A stretch of DNA of 21,552 nucleotides from DP-19 sp041488235 (lineage in GTDB: Bacteria; Desulfobacterota; Binatia; UTPRO1), in the NCBI GenBank assembly GCA_041488235.1, contig JBGPOW010000057.1, positions 1 through 21,552 on the forward strand, written 5' to 3'. Shown here in pieces: positions 8,392 to 17,044 of the stretch. Under the pieces are notes generated by a model. That model was given only the letters and a program-made list of their open reading frames with translations, was not told the DNA's origin and did no database searches. How positions within the stretch are numbered: position 1 is the stretch's first letter; each line of letters begins with the position of its first letter. Position numbers and translations under genes: made by a program.

Positions 8392-8873
8392 CAGGCCCAG
8401 CGCGTCAGCCGCGCTCGCGCGAGGGGAAAGCGCACGGACCGGCGCTCTTCGAGCGTCGCCGCGACATGGCGCGCACGCACGACTTCGCGGAGAGCGGCGC
8501 GATTGCATGACACGCCCCCATCCGACGGCGCATCTCGCATGACGTCCACGATGGCGTCCGTAGGCGCAACGTCGATGCGATCGCGCGTGAGGGTCGTCGG
8601 CGCAGCCGTCGAAGTCCGCGCTCGGCCAATCGTGCTGCCGCGACGCGATGCGTGCCCACCGGCGGCGACGTTCGACGCGCACCGGATCCTGCCCGCGACG
8701 CGATGGCACGGAAGTTGGTCCCTAGGCAATTCGACGTTCTATGGGCGCACGAGTATCGTCGATGATGACAAGCGGCAGAGACGGCGGAATCCTCACGATA
8801 CCGCATGGCGAGCCCTGTACCGCGACCGACTTCATCCCGAGCCTGACGACCGAGCGCCCGACGCGGAGACCGT
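8392..8873. other. 482-bp intergenic region, no convincing gene
   Basis: This lies between the end of the operon and the second propeller gene. An open frame at 8503-8877 exists, but its codon use is mixed and it resembles nothing recognised. A weak promoter-like pair is present: TTGGTC at 8715-8720 and TTCTAT at 8737-8742 with a 16-base spacer, each matching only three of six consensus bases. The stretch probably holds the promoter of the 8874 gene. No RNA gene was recognised. Confidence 0.5.
8865..8868 (+). promoter_or_regulatory. Ribosome-binding site for the 8874 gene
   Basis: GGAG lies five bases before GTG 8874. It supports the GTG as the true start, which also gives a complete signal peptide. 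Confidence 0.65.
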
Positions 8874-11800
8874 GTGAGGACCCCGAACCTCGGTAGTCAC
8901 CGAGCCGCCCGAACGATCGATCGCCTGCTCATCGCCGTCGTCGCGCTGCTCGCCGCGGTGGCGGTCGCGACGACGGCTGGCGCGATCGTCCTCCCCGACG
9001 GCTTCCAGCAGACGACCGTCTGGAGCGGCCTCACGCAGCCGACCGCGATCCGCTTCGCGCCCGACGGCCGTGTCTTCGTCGCCGAGAAGAGCGGCATCAT
9101 CAAGGTGTTCGACAACCTGACGGATCCGACGCCGAAGCTCTTCGCCGACCTCCGCACCGAGGTGCACAACTACTGGGATCGGGGACTGCTCGGCCTCGAG
9201 CTCGACCCGAGCTTTCCGACGAATCCATACGTCTACGTGCTCTACGCACTCGACGCCGCGGCCGGGGGCACGCCGCCGCGGTGGGGCACGTTCGGCGGCA
9301 CGTTCGACAACTGTCCGGACCCGCCGGGTCCGACGACCGGCGGCTGCGTCGTCGCGGCGCGGCTCGCGCGCCTGCAAGCGACCGGCGACATGATGGTGCC
9401 GGGAAGCGAGCAGGTGCTGCTCGAGAATTGGTGCCAGCAGTTTCCCAGTCACTCGATCGGGACCCTGCTCTTCGGCCCCGACGGCGCGCTCTACGTGAGC
9501 GGCGGCGACGGCGCGAGCTTCACGTTCGTCGACTACGGTCAGACCGGCTATCCGCTCGTGAACCCGTGCGGCGATCCGCCCGGCGGCGTCGGCGGGTCGC
9601 AGGTTCCACCGTCCGCCGAAGGCGGCGCGCTGCGCGCGCAAGACATCCGCACGATCGGCGACACGGTCGGATTCAACGGCACCGTGTTGCGCGTCGATCC
9701 CGCGACGGGCGCCGCTCTGCCGGACAACCCGCTCGCGGACGGCAGCGTCCCCGGCGCCGAGCGCGTCGTCGCTTACGGCCTGCGCAACCCGTTCCGCATG
9801 ACGCTCCGACCGGGCACGAACGACCTCTGGATCGGCGACGTCGGCTGGGACTCGTGGGAGGAGATCGACCGCCTCGACGACGTCGTGACGAATCATACCG
9901 TCGAGAACTTCGGCTGGCCCTGTTACGAAGGCATCGGTCGCCAGCCCGGCTACGAGAGCGCCGGCCTCGCGATCTGCCAGCATCTCTACGACACGCCCGG
10001 CTCCGTCACCGATCCGGTCTACACCTACAACCACGGCGAGCAGGTCGTGGCCGGCGAGGCGTGCGGCACCGGCAGCTCCTCGGTCACCGGACTCGCGTTC
10101 TACTCCGGCGGCTCGTACCCCCAGAGCTACGACGGCGCGCTCTTCTTCGCCGATTACAGCCGCAACTGCATCTGGACCATGTCGCCGGGGGCGAACGGCG
10201 AGCCCGATCCCTCGACCCGCGCTACGTTCGCGTCGGGCGCCGGCGGGCCCGTGGACCTCGAGATCGGCCCCGCCGGCGACCTGTACTACGTCGACATTCT
10301 CGGCGGACGGATCGTCCGCATCCGCTACACGTCGTCGAACCAACCGCCGACGGCGGTGGCGCAAGCGGACGTGACGAACGGGCCGGCGCCGCTCACCGTG
10401 CAGTTCGACGGTTCGCTGTCGAGCGACCCCGATCCCGGCGACACGCTGCTCTACGCCTGGGACTTCGACGGCAGCGGCAAGTTCAAGGGCTCGACGGACC
10501 CGAGTCCGCAGCACACCTTCGCCGCCGGGACGTACACGGTGCGCCTACGCGTCACCGACAGCGCGGGCGCGACGAGCATCGCCTCGATCGTCGTGACGTC
10601 CGGCAACACGGCGCCGACGGCGACGATCACCGCACCGGTCGCGTCGACGAAGTGGAGCGTCAGCCAAACGATCGCCTTCGCCGGCACCGCCACGGACCCC
10701 GAGGACGGCACGCTTTCCGGCGGAGCGCTCACGTGGATCTTGATCGTTCATCACTGTCCGACGAACTGTCATACGCACACGATCGAGAGCTTCACCGGCG
10801 GCTCGGGCGTGTTCTCCGCGCCCGACCACGACTACCCGACGTTTCTCGAGCTGCAGCTGACCGCCACGGACAGCGGCGGCCTGAGCGATACGAAGAGCGT
10901 TTTCCTCTATCCGAACACGACGACGCTCACGTTCGACACCGACCCGGCCGCCCTGAATCTCGCCGTCGGACCCGCGAGCGGCGCGGCGCCGCTCGTACGC
11001 ACCGTGATCGTCGGCTCGACGAACTCCCTGGGCGCGATGTCGCCGCAAACGCTCGACGGCGACACGTACGCGTTCACGTCGTGGTCCGACGGCGGCGCAC
11101 GCTCGCACTTGATCGTCGCCCCCGCGTCGTCGACGACGTGGGTCGCGAGCTTCGCGCTCGTCACGCCGACCGCGACCGCAACCGCGACGCCATCGCCGAC
11201 GGTCACGCCGACCGCGACGGTCCCGCCGACCGCAACGCCGACGCCCACGTCTACCGCGACACCGAGCTCGACCGCGACCGCGACTCCCACTGCCACGCCG
11301 ACCGTGACGGCATCTTCGACGGCGACGTCGACCGCGTCCGCGACGGAAACCGCCACGCCGACGGCCACGCTCACCTCCACGCCGTCGCCGACGGCAACGG
11401 CGACGGCGGTGGTCACCGCGACGGCATCGCCCACCGCAACGGCAACGGTCACCGCGACAGCGTCGTCGACGGCGACCGTGACAGCCACCGCTACTCCGCA
11501 GCCGACCGTCACGGCGACCGCATCAGACACCGCCACCGCGACCGCGACGATCACGGCGACACAAGTCGCCACCGCGACGGCGACGACGACCCCGATCCGC
11601 ACGCCGACGGCGAGCCCGTCGGCCACAGCCACGCCGGAGCCGAGCGCAACGGCGACGATCACCGCAACGCCGTCCGCGACAGCGACGACGACGTCGACAC
11701 CGACGGACACCGCGACCGCGACGCCGACCGTCGTCGAAACTCCGACCGCGACTGCGGCGGCGACTGCGGCCGCCACGGAGAGCGCCACCCCGACCGAGAC

Positions 11801-12437
11801 GTCCGGCGCAACCCCGCTGCCGTCGCCGACCGCTGCCGTGTGCGTGTCCGACGGCGACTGCGACGACGGCAACGTGTGCACGCAAGACGCGTGCGGCGGC
11901 GACGGAACGTGCACGCACGTCGGAACGAGCTTGCCGGTCACGGCCGCGGTGCTCGGCGCGCGCGCGCTCGATAAGCCCGCGAAGGCCGTCGTCTCGCTAC
12001 GTGCCGACGTCGTCGTGCCGCTGCCGCTCTCGCCCGTGCCCGACCCGTCGCGCGACGGCCTGCGCCTCGAGCTCATCGACGCGCACGGCTACGTGCGTGA
12101 CAGGTTGACGCTGCCGCCCGGCCTCCGCGACACGACGAGTGCGATCGGGTGGTCCGCGAACCGAACGCGGATGCGCTGGCACTACGTCGATCGAACCGAC
12201 GCCGCGCGGGTGCGGAGCGCCAATCTCGTCGTCAACGAGCAGACCGGCCGCGTCGCCGTCCACCTCAGCGCCAGCGGCGGCACGCTACCGCTCACCGCCG
12301 GCGATGCGCCGCTCGGCGTCCGCGTGCTCGTCGACGCAACCGAGCACCGTTGCGGCGCGCTCACGTTCAACCCCGCCGGCGGCGTGCGGCCCACCTGCAA
12401 GTTCAGCCGCAACGGGACGAGCGTGCAGTGTCGTTGA
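8874..12437 (+). CDS. Secreted sugar-dehydrogenase-like beta-propeller with PKD domain, second paralogue
   Basis: 1187 residues. Residues 1-37 are a signal peptide (Arg-rich start, LLIAVVALLAAVAVA core, cleavage near TAGA/IVLP). Residues 38 to about 480 are the GSDH propeller: FAPDGRVFVAEKSG, RGLLGLELDPSF, SHSIGTLLFGPDGALYVSGGDG with the candidate catalytic His, GLRNPFRMTL, DVGWDSWEEID and FGWP. It is longer than the 1348 propeller, with extra Cys-containing inserts. A PKD domain follows (about 490-577, YAWDFDGSG), then an Ig-like segment with HHCPTNCHTHT, an SWSDGG module, a linker of about 225 residues rich in TAT and TPT, a Cys-rich repeat (CVSDGDCDDGNVC, about 989-1017) and a C-terminal domain of about 170 residues ending QCR. 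The C-terminus differs completely from that of its paralogue, so the propeller-PKD core has been joined to two different tails. Expected role: extracellular sugar oxidation or binding. Confidence 0.88.
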   Translation: MRTPNLGSHRAARTIDRLLIAVVALLAAVAVATTAGAIVLPDGFQQTTVWSGLTQPTAIRFAPDGRVFVAEKSGIIKVFDNLTDPTPKLFADLRTEVHNYWDRGLLGLELDPSFPTNPYVYVLYALDAAAGGTPPRWGTFGGTFDNCPDPPGPTTGGCVVAARLARLQATGDMMVPGSEQVLLENWCQQFPSHSIGTLLFGPDGALYVSGGDGASFTFVDYGQTGYPLVNPCGDPPGGVGGSQVPPSAEGGALRAQDIRTIGDTVGFNGTVLRVDPATGAALPDNPLADGSVPGAERVVAYGLRNPFRMTLRPGTNDLWIGDVGWDSWEEIDRLDDVVTNHTVENFGWPCYEGIGRQPGYESAGLAICQHLYDTPGSVTDPVYTYNHGEQVVAGEACGTGSSSVTGLAFYSGGSYPQSYDGALFFADYSRNCIWTMSPGANGEPDPSTRATFASGAGGPVDLEIGPAGDLYYVDILGGRIVRIRYTSSNQPPTAVAQADVTNGPAPLTVQFDGSLSSDPDPGDTLLYAWDFDGSGKFKGSTDPSPQHTFAAGTYTVRLRVTDSAGATSIASIVVTSGNTAPTATITAPVASTKWSVSQTIAFAGTATDPEDGTLSGGALTWILIVHHCPTNCHTHTIESFTGGSGVFSAPDHDYPTFLELQLTATDSGGLSDTKSVFLYPNTTTLTFDTDPAALNLAVGPASGAAPLVRTVIVGSTNSLGAMSPQTLDGDTYAFTSWSDGGARSHLIVAPASSTTWVASFALVTPTATATATPSPTVTPTATVPPTATPTPTSTATPSSTATATPTATPTVTASSTATSTASATETATPTATLTSTPSPTATATAVVTATASPTATATVTATASSTATVTATATPQPTVTATASDTATATATITATQVATATATTTPIRTPTASPSATATPEPSATATITATPSATATTTSTPTDTATATPTVVETPTATAAATAAATESATPTETSGATPLPSPTAAVCVSDGDCDDGNVCTQDACGGDGTCTHVGTSLPVTAAVLGARALDKPAKAVVSLRADVVVPLPLSPVPDPSRDGLRLELIDAHGYVRDRLTLPPGLRDTTSAIGWSANRTRMRWHYVDRTDAARVRSANLVVNEQTGRVAVHLSASGGTLPLTAGDAPLGVRVLVDATEHRCGALTFNPAGGVRPTCKFSRNGTSVQCR
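11161..11838 (+). repeat. Low-complexity Thr/Ala/Pro linker DNA
   Basis: Irregular repetition of ACCGCGACG-like 6- to 9-mers within the 8874 gene encodes a flexible linker between the propeller core and the Cys-rich tail. The regularity leaves the opposite strand open over a long distance, but that frame is only Val/Ala/Gly repetition. Confidence 0.85.
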
Positions 12438-12474
12438 TCACGAGCGCGATCAGCGACAGCTGAGACCGCCGTCG

Positions 12475-15156
12475 TCAGTCGACCGGGTCGGTGAGCACGA
12501 AATCCGCGACCTCGAAGTTGCCGCGCATGCGCACTACGAGCACGCCGTCGATCGAGAGGCTCGGATCGATGGCGGCGAGCGCCTCGCGAAGATCGAGGCT
12601 CGCGAGGCGGAACTCGCTGCCGGGAACCGTCGCGGTGACGAGCGGCATCACCGCTCTCCGCCGGCTCGCGTGCGCAATCGAGACGCGCTCGTCGAACCGT
12701 AGCGTCTTCGGCCGTCCGTCCGAAGAGCGCACGCGCAACTCGACGGCGAATCCGAGCTCGTTGCGAACGAGGAACGAGAGGTTCTGGAACCGCGCCACGA
12801 GGTTCGCGCGGTTGGCCGCCGGGAAGGTTACGACGGCGGGGCCGGACGACGGGTCGGCGGACAAGGTCTGACCTTCGACCGCCGGGTCGCTCGTCTGCTG
12901 CAGCGCGAGGCCGCGACCGCGCATCTTCCAGTCGGAGACGGGCAGCGTCAGCGACGCCCCGGCTACTGCGCTACGGCCCTGCGGGTCGCCCGCCGCCAAG
13001 AGCGTGTGCGCGACGCGGGTGTCGCCGTAGACGCGCACCTGCGTCACGTGCTCGAACACCGCGCCGAACGCGCCTTGGAGGTCCGCCGCGAGGTCGCGAT
13101 AGAACGTGCGCTTCGTGCCGTCGCTCGCCTCGCTCCCGAGCGGCATCGTCACGCGGCGCTTGCGCGCGGTCGGGACGCCGCCGCCGCTCGCGTACGCGAG
13201 TACGTACTCCGGACCCTTCGCGGCGCGGACGACGACCTCGGTGACGAAATCGCCGTCGGCCGCGAGCGTCAGCGCGAGATAGGAGTACGCGACGCCGAGG
13301 TCGCCGCTGTTCGGATAGTCGATCGCGAAGTCCGTCGTGGGCGTGACCGCGGCGCGCGTGCGCAGGACGCGGTCGGCGCCGTCGAGCTCGACGTCCCACG
13401 TGCCTTCGCCCTGCAACCGCGACCAGCCTTCGAGCGGCAGCGCATAGAAGTCGGGGCAGGTGCACGCCGCGGTGCAGAGCGTCGGACACGCCGCATCGTC
13501 GGCGCCGTCGCAGAGCTCGCCGGCGTCGAGCTTGCCGTCGCCGCACGTGCCCGCCGGCGTCGCGGTCGGCACCGGCGTCGCGAGCTGCGTCGCGGTCGGG
13601 AGCGGCGTCGCGGTCGTCGACACGGTGCGCGTCGATGTGGGCGTCGCCGACGGCGCGTCCGTGGTCGTCGGGGTCGGCGTGGAGCTCACGACCGGCGTCG
13701 AGGTGCGCGTCGCCGTCGATGTGATCGTGACGGTCGAAGTCGGGACGGGAGTCGCGGTCTGGGTGACCGTCGTCGTCGCGGTGGTCGTCGGGATCGGCGT
13801 CGCCGTGGTCGTGGTGCGCGCGGTGGCGATCGCGGTTCTGGTCGGCGTGATGGTCGCGGTGACGGTCGCCGTCTTCGTCGGCGTCGGTGTCAGCGTCGCG
13901 GTTGCAGTTCTGGTCGGGATCGGCGTCACCGTCGCGGTACGCGTGGGAGTCGGCGTTTTCGTCGCGGTGCGCGTCGCCGTCGCAGTCGCCGTACGGACCG
14001 GTGTCGCCGTGCGCGTCGGCGTCGGCGTCGGCGTCTTCGTCGCGGTGCCCGTCGGGGTCGCCGACTGTAACGTACCGCCGACGTCGCCGAACGCGCGCAG
14101 CTCGCCGATCGAGATGAACGCCGCGGACCCGCCGGGCGCGCCGACGAGACGGATCGCGTCGCCGCTCGTCGCAGCGAAGTCGAACGTGTACGTCACGAAG
14201 CCGGAACCGTTACCCGAGTTCGGATACACGGGCGATGTCTGCAGACCTGAAACCGCGGTCCACAGTCCCGCCTGGCGCACCTCGACGCCGACCGACGTGA
14301 ACCAGCCGCCGTCCCAGAAGTGCATGCCTTCTTGGAAGACGAAGCGGTGAAACGTGACCGTGCTCCCGAACGTGTAGCCCACCCAGTCGTCGGGCGCGGT
14401 GTTCGCGCCGTCGTACGTGTCGTACTGGCGGAGCGGATCGTTCGTGCCGGTCGGCGGCACGTCGCCGTCGCGAATCACCTCGAGCGAGGGATTGCCGCTG
14501 CCGGTCGGGCTGGTGATCTTGGCAATGATCGTCGCGCCACTCGTCAGGTCGGTGCCTATCGGCCCCGCGGTCGCCGTCGCGGTCGGGCGCGCCGTGATCG
14601 TCGGCAACGGCGTGGCCGTTGGCAGCGGCGCGGCGCCGGGTGGGTCGTACGGATCGAGCGGATTGCTGCCGGCGAGGCGCTCGGCGCCGTCCGAGATGCC
14701 GTCGCCGTCGGTGTCCCACTTCGTCGGGTCGGTCTCACCGGGATCGACGACGTGGTTCAGATTGACGTCCTCGGCCGCGTCCGTGAGACCGTCGCCGTCG
14801 GTGTCGACGAACGGCGCGAGCGCCGCATAGGCGATCGCGACCTCGTTCGAGCGCGCGCTCTCGATCCCGAATGCGTCGTAGCTGCTGACCGCGAAGCACG
14901 TCGCATCGCTGGCGATGCCGGTGAGCTGAAAGCGCATGACGCCGTCGGAATCCGCGACGGTCGCGCCGACGTCGATTCCCGCGCCGAAAGCCTGCGGATA
15001 GGTCCGCACGTAGATGCGATAACCGCTGGCGCCCGCGACCGGTGACCACGCGACGCGCGCGTCATACGCCGACGCCGACGCCGCGCACGACAGCGCGGCG
15101 AGACCCACGAGACTTGCGATGCGCAGGAGATGACGGGAGCGGCGGCGGAGATCCAT
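12475..15156 (-). CDS. Secreted FN3 / TSP3 / discoidin-like modular protein
   Basis: 893 residues. Residues 1-30 are a signal peptide (MDLRRRSRHL, hydrophobic core, cleavage near SASA/YDAR); Cys24 leaves a lipoprotein possible. The FN3-like module is at about 31-112 (VAWSPVAGASGYRIYVR). Thrombospondin type-3 calcium repeats follow at 118-165 (DTDGDGLTDAAED, DTDGDGISDGAE). A discoidin-like domain lies at about 208-357, clearly the same module as the two at 342-1301. A TPTxTAT linker spans about 366-535, then a Cys-rich repeat (CGDGKLDAGELCDG, 536-562), then two copies of a domain of about 150 residues (563-893). ATG 15156 is preferred over TTG 15174, six codons upstream, because it starts a normal signal peptide. 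The gene converges with the 8874 gene across 37 bp. Likely a calcium-stabilised surface adhesin or glycan-binding protein; partner unknown. Confidence 0.88.
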   Translation of the reverse strand: MDLRRRSRHLLRIASLVGLAALSCAASASAYDARVAWSPVAGASGYRIYVRTYPQAFGAGIDVGATVADSDGVMRFQLTGIASDATCFAVSSYDAFGIESARSNEVAIAYAALAPFVDTDGDGLTDAAEDVNLNHVVDPGETDPTKWDTDGDGISDGAERLAGSNPLDPYDPPGAAPLPTATPLPTITARPTATATAGPIGTDLTSGATIIAKITSPTGSGNPSLEVIRDGDVPPTGTNDPLRQYDTYDGANTAPDDWVGYTFGSTVTFHRFVFQEGMHFWDGGWFTSVGVEVRQAGLWTAVSGLQTSPVYPNSGNGSGFVTYTFDFAATSGDAIRLVGAPGGSAAFISIGELRAFGDVGGTLQSATPTGTATKTPTPTPTRTATPVRTATATATRTATKTPTPTRTATVTPIPTRTATATLTPTPTKTATVTATITPTRTAIATARTTTTATPIPTTTATTTVTQTATPVPTSTVTITSTATRTSTPVVSSTPTPTTTDAPSATPTSTRTVSTTATPLPTATQLATPVPTATPAGTCGDGKLDAGELCDGADDAACPTLCTAACTCPDFYALPLEGWSRLQGEGTWDVELDGADRVLRTRAAVTPTTDFAIDYPNSGDLGVAYSYLALTLAADGDFVTEVVVRAAKGPEYVLAYASGGGVPTARKRRVTMPLGSEASDGTKRTFYRDLAADLQGAFGAVFEHVTQVRVYGDTRVAHTLLAAGDPQGRSAVAGASLTLPVSDWKMRGRGLALQQTSDPAVEGQTLSADPSSGPAVVTFPAANRANLVARFQNLSFLVRNELGFAVELRVRSSDGRPKTLRFDERVSIAHASRRRAVMPLVTATVPGSEFRLASLDLREALAAIDPSLSIDGVLVVRMRGNFEVADFVLTDPVD
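13552..14061 (-). repeat. Low-complexity TPTxTAT linker DNA
   Basis: GGTCGGCGT- and GCGGTCGCG-like units on the plus strand encode about 170 residues of Thr/Pro/Ala linker in the minus-strand gene. The design matches the linker at 11161-11838 in the convergent neighbour. Confidence 0.85.
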
Positions 15157-15309
15157 GCGCCGGGAGAGAGGCAATGCACATGCCGTCGCGTCCGCGCCCG
15201 TCGCGCCACGATTTCTCCGCGCGCCGCGCGCAACCCTACCGCAGATGAGTTGCGCGCTGGCCGCACCGTGATGACGGTCGGCGGGCTCATGACGCGCGCG
15301 TCGCTGGTG

Positions 15310-15726
15310 CTATCCGCGCGGTAACGCGTCGACCGAGAGCGCCGCCGCGTCGATCCCGAGCTCGTTCGAGTACGCGCTCGCATTGCGCGCGGCATCGTAC
15401 GACGTGATCGCGAAGAAAACGCGCGCAACGCTCGCGTCGACGCCGTCGAGCATGATGACCACCGTCACGTCGCCGTGCGCATCCGCCACCGGCTTTCGCA
15501 CGTCGACGTCGTGGGAGTAGACACCCGACGTCGTGCCCCAATGGACGACGTAGCCGGCGGCGTCGTCGCTGCCGCTCCATGTGAGCGCCACGCTGACGGG
15601 AGCGTTCGGATCGGGCGCGACTTCGCCGTCTCCCGCGCCCCCGCCGCCACCTCCGCTTCCGCACGAGGCACAGATCGCGAGCACCAGGAGCGCCGCCGCA
15701 GGTACAAGGACAGTTCGCGTGCGCAT
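15310..15726 (-). CDS. Small predicted lipoprotein with one FN3-like domain
   Basis: 138 residues from ATG 15726: MRTRT, a hydrophobic core VLVPAAALLVLAICAS, then Cys22 followed by a glycine-rich spacer, which looks like a lipoprotein signal although the residue at -3 is Cys rather than the usual Leu. The remainder is a single FN3-like domain: VALTWSGSDDAAGYVVHWG, and AITSYDAARNASAYSNE near the end. An in-frame GTG at 15762 would add 12 residues before the charged N-region and is less likely. The mature protein would be a lone FN3 module tethered to a membrane. The same module starts the 12475-15156, 16049-17032 and 17988-19166 proteins. It lies 153 bp downstream of the divergent spacer partner in the same direction as 12475-15156, possibly cotranscribed with it. 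Function is unknown; a binding role is inferred only from the fold. Confidence 0.75.
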   Translation of the reverse strand: MRTRTVLVPAAALLVLAICASCGSGGGGGGAGDGEVAPDPNAPVSVALTWSGSDDAAGYVVHWGTTSGVYSHDVDVRKPVADAHGDVTVVIMLDGVDASVARVFFAITSYDAARNASAYSNELGIDAAALSVDALPRG

Positions 15727-16048
15727 TCCTGGATCGTTTGCACGCGTCCATGCCTGCGACACGCGTCACGCGTCAAGCGAAATCTTCGCGCGCGGCGCTC
15801 GCGCGAGCGGCGCACGATGTGTTGCGAGTTGCGTTCGCGTCGCGCGTGGCGAGCAGCACGCGATCTCTTCACCGCGCACGCGGCGCGACCCGCGAAACGT
15901 GCGCGCGCCGACGTCGCACCGTCGCGAAAGTTTCGATCGGCATCGCGGCGACGCTCGCGAATGCGCAACGGACGCGTAGGTACGCTGAATCACAGCGCAA
16001 TTCGCGCGCGCCGCGTGGCGTACCCCTTGCAAATTCGGCGTCGCAACC
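15727..16048. other. Divergent intergenic region with an inverted repeat
   Basis: This 322-bp spacer separates the 15310-15726 and 16049-17032 genes, which point away from each other, so it should hold both promoters. No convincing -35/-10 pair stands out. A perfect 7-bp inverted repeat, GGTACGC at 15979-15985 and GCGTACC at 16018-16024, lies 25-70 bases before ATG 16049 and could be an operator or a 5'-UTR hairpin. Open frames here run through low-quality codons and were not called. Confidence 0.45.
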
Positions 16049-17032
16049 ATGAAGACGCCGGGAAAATACGCGCGCTGGCTGCTCACGCTGTTCGCATGGC
16101 AGCTGCTGATCCCCGCCTGCGCCGCGGCGTACAGCGTGCAGCTGCGATGGAACGCGCCCACCGGTGGAACGGTCGCCGGCTACCATCTCTACGTTCGCGC
16201 GGGCGACGCCCCCTACGGCCCGCCGCGCGACGTCGCCGGCGGCGGCGACGCCGACGGCGCCTTCACGACCGTCCTCGCCGACCTCGACATCGAACAGACG
16301 TACACGTTCGCCGTCAGCGCCTACGCGAGCGACGGCGCCGAGAGCGAGCGCTCCAATGAGCGCTCGATCGGCTACGCGCAGGCCGCGGCGGTCGTCGACT
16401 CCGACGGCGACGGCCTCACCGACGCCGACGAGGACGTGAATCTGAATGGCGTCCGCGACGCCGGCGAGACCGACCGGCTGCGAGCGGACTCCGATGGCGA
16501 TCTCGTGCCGGACGGCGTCGAGCGCCTGCGCGGCACGGATCCGCTCGATGCCACGTCGCCGTCCTGCGACGCGCTGTCCTTCAGCGATTTCGGGTTCGGC
16601 CACGGCGGCATCGCCGACGTGGAATACGATCCGAGCGTCGACGACACGGTGCTCCACGCGACCGCGACCGGACGTGCGCCATTGCGCTTTCGCGCCTCGT
16701 ATCCGGCGCGCGGCACGACGAGCGTCCGTGGCGACGTCCTCGTGACCGAGATGCGGAGCGCGCGCCGCTTCCGCATCGAGGTGATCGTCCGGTCGACGCT
16801 CGGGAAGCGCTACAAGCTGCGCTACGAGGGGAACGGCGGCGTCGACCGCCGCGCCGGCCGCACGCTGACGCTTGCGCTCGGCAACTTCGACACCGGGAGC
16901 TCCTACGTCTCCGTCGGACGCGACCTCGCCGCCGACTTGACGCGCCTCAACCCAGCCGCCGTGCTCGACACGATCATGCGCGTCCGCGTCCAGGGCGATT
17001 ACACGATGCGCGAGCTGCGCGTCTGTCAGTGA
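16049..17032 (+). CDS. Secreted FN3 / TSP3 protein with shared C-terminal domain
   Basis: 327 residues. The signal peptide is residues 1-27 (MKTPGKYARW, hydrophobic core, cleavage near ACAAA/YSV). An FN3-like module spans about 28-110 (LRWNAPTGG, GYHLYVRAG, ERSNERSIGYA). TSP3-type calcium repeats lie at about 117-165 (DSDGDGLTDADED, DSDGDLVPDGVE). The C-terminal domain, about 173-327, matches the two C-terminal repeats of the 12475-15156 protein (for example VGRDLAADL and MRVRVQGDY against YRDLAADL and QVRVYGD). It is thus a short paralogue lacking the discoidin domain, long linker and Cys repeat. ATG 16049 is chosen because it gives a complete signal peptide; no clear ribosome-binding site precedes it. 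Probably an exported calcium-binding surface protein; partner unknown. Confidence 0.87.
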   Translation: MKTPGKYARWLLTLFAWQLLIPACAAAYSVQLRWNAPTGGTVAGYHLYVRAGDAPYGPPRDVAGGGDADGAFTTVLADLDIEQTYTFAVSAYASDGAESERSNERSIGYAQAAAVVDSDGDGLTDADEDVNLNGVRDAGETDRLRADSDGDLVPDGVERLRGTDPLDATSPSCDALSFSDFGFGHGGIADVEYDPSVDDTVLHATATGRAPLRFRASYPARGTTSVRGDVLVTEMRSARRFRIEVIVRSTLGKRYKLRYEGNGGVDRRAGRTLTLALGNFDTGSSYVSVGRDLAADLTRLNPAAVLDTIMRVRVQGDYTMRELRVCQ

Positions 17033-17044
17033 CGAGCGCGCGCA

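Noticed and set aside
8443..8455. CGCTC-TTC-GAGCG hairpin as terminator of the glycosyltransferase operon
   Set aside because: Only five base pairs and no T-tract; such hairpins are expected by chance at this base composition.
6502..8709. 735-codon minus-strand frame opposite the glycosyltransferase gene
   Set aside because: An antisense shadow with Arg/Asp/His-rich composition; the plus strand encodes a recognisable membrane protein.
8503..8877. 124-codon plus-strand frame whose stop overlaps GTG 8874 in a GTGA pattern
   Set aside because: The overlap mimics the operon junctions upstream, but the product has no recognisable motif and the third-position use is mixed compared with neighbours; the downstream gene has its own GGAG site. 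Orthologues with the same frame would change this view.
10907..12076. 389-codon minus-strand frame of VAVAVGVAV-type repeats
   Set aside because: It is the reverse reading of the Thr/Ala/Pro linker DNA, and the repetition alone keeps it open.
12436..12453. TGATC/GATCA dyad between the convergent genes as a terminator
   Set aside because: Short interrupted stem without a T-tract on either strand.
13460..14350. 296-codon plus-strand Val/Gly repeat frame
   Set aside because: The same effect opposite the linker of the 12475-15156 gene.
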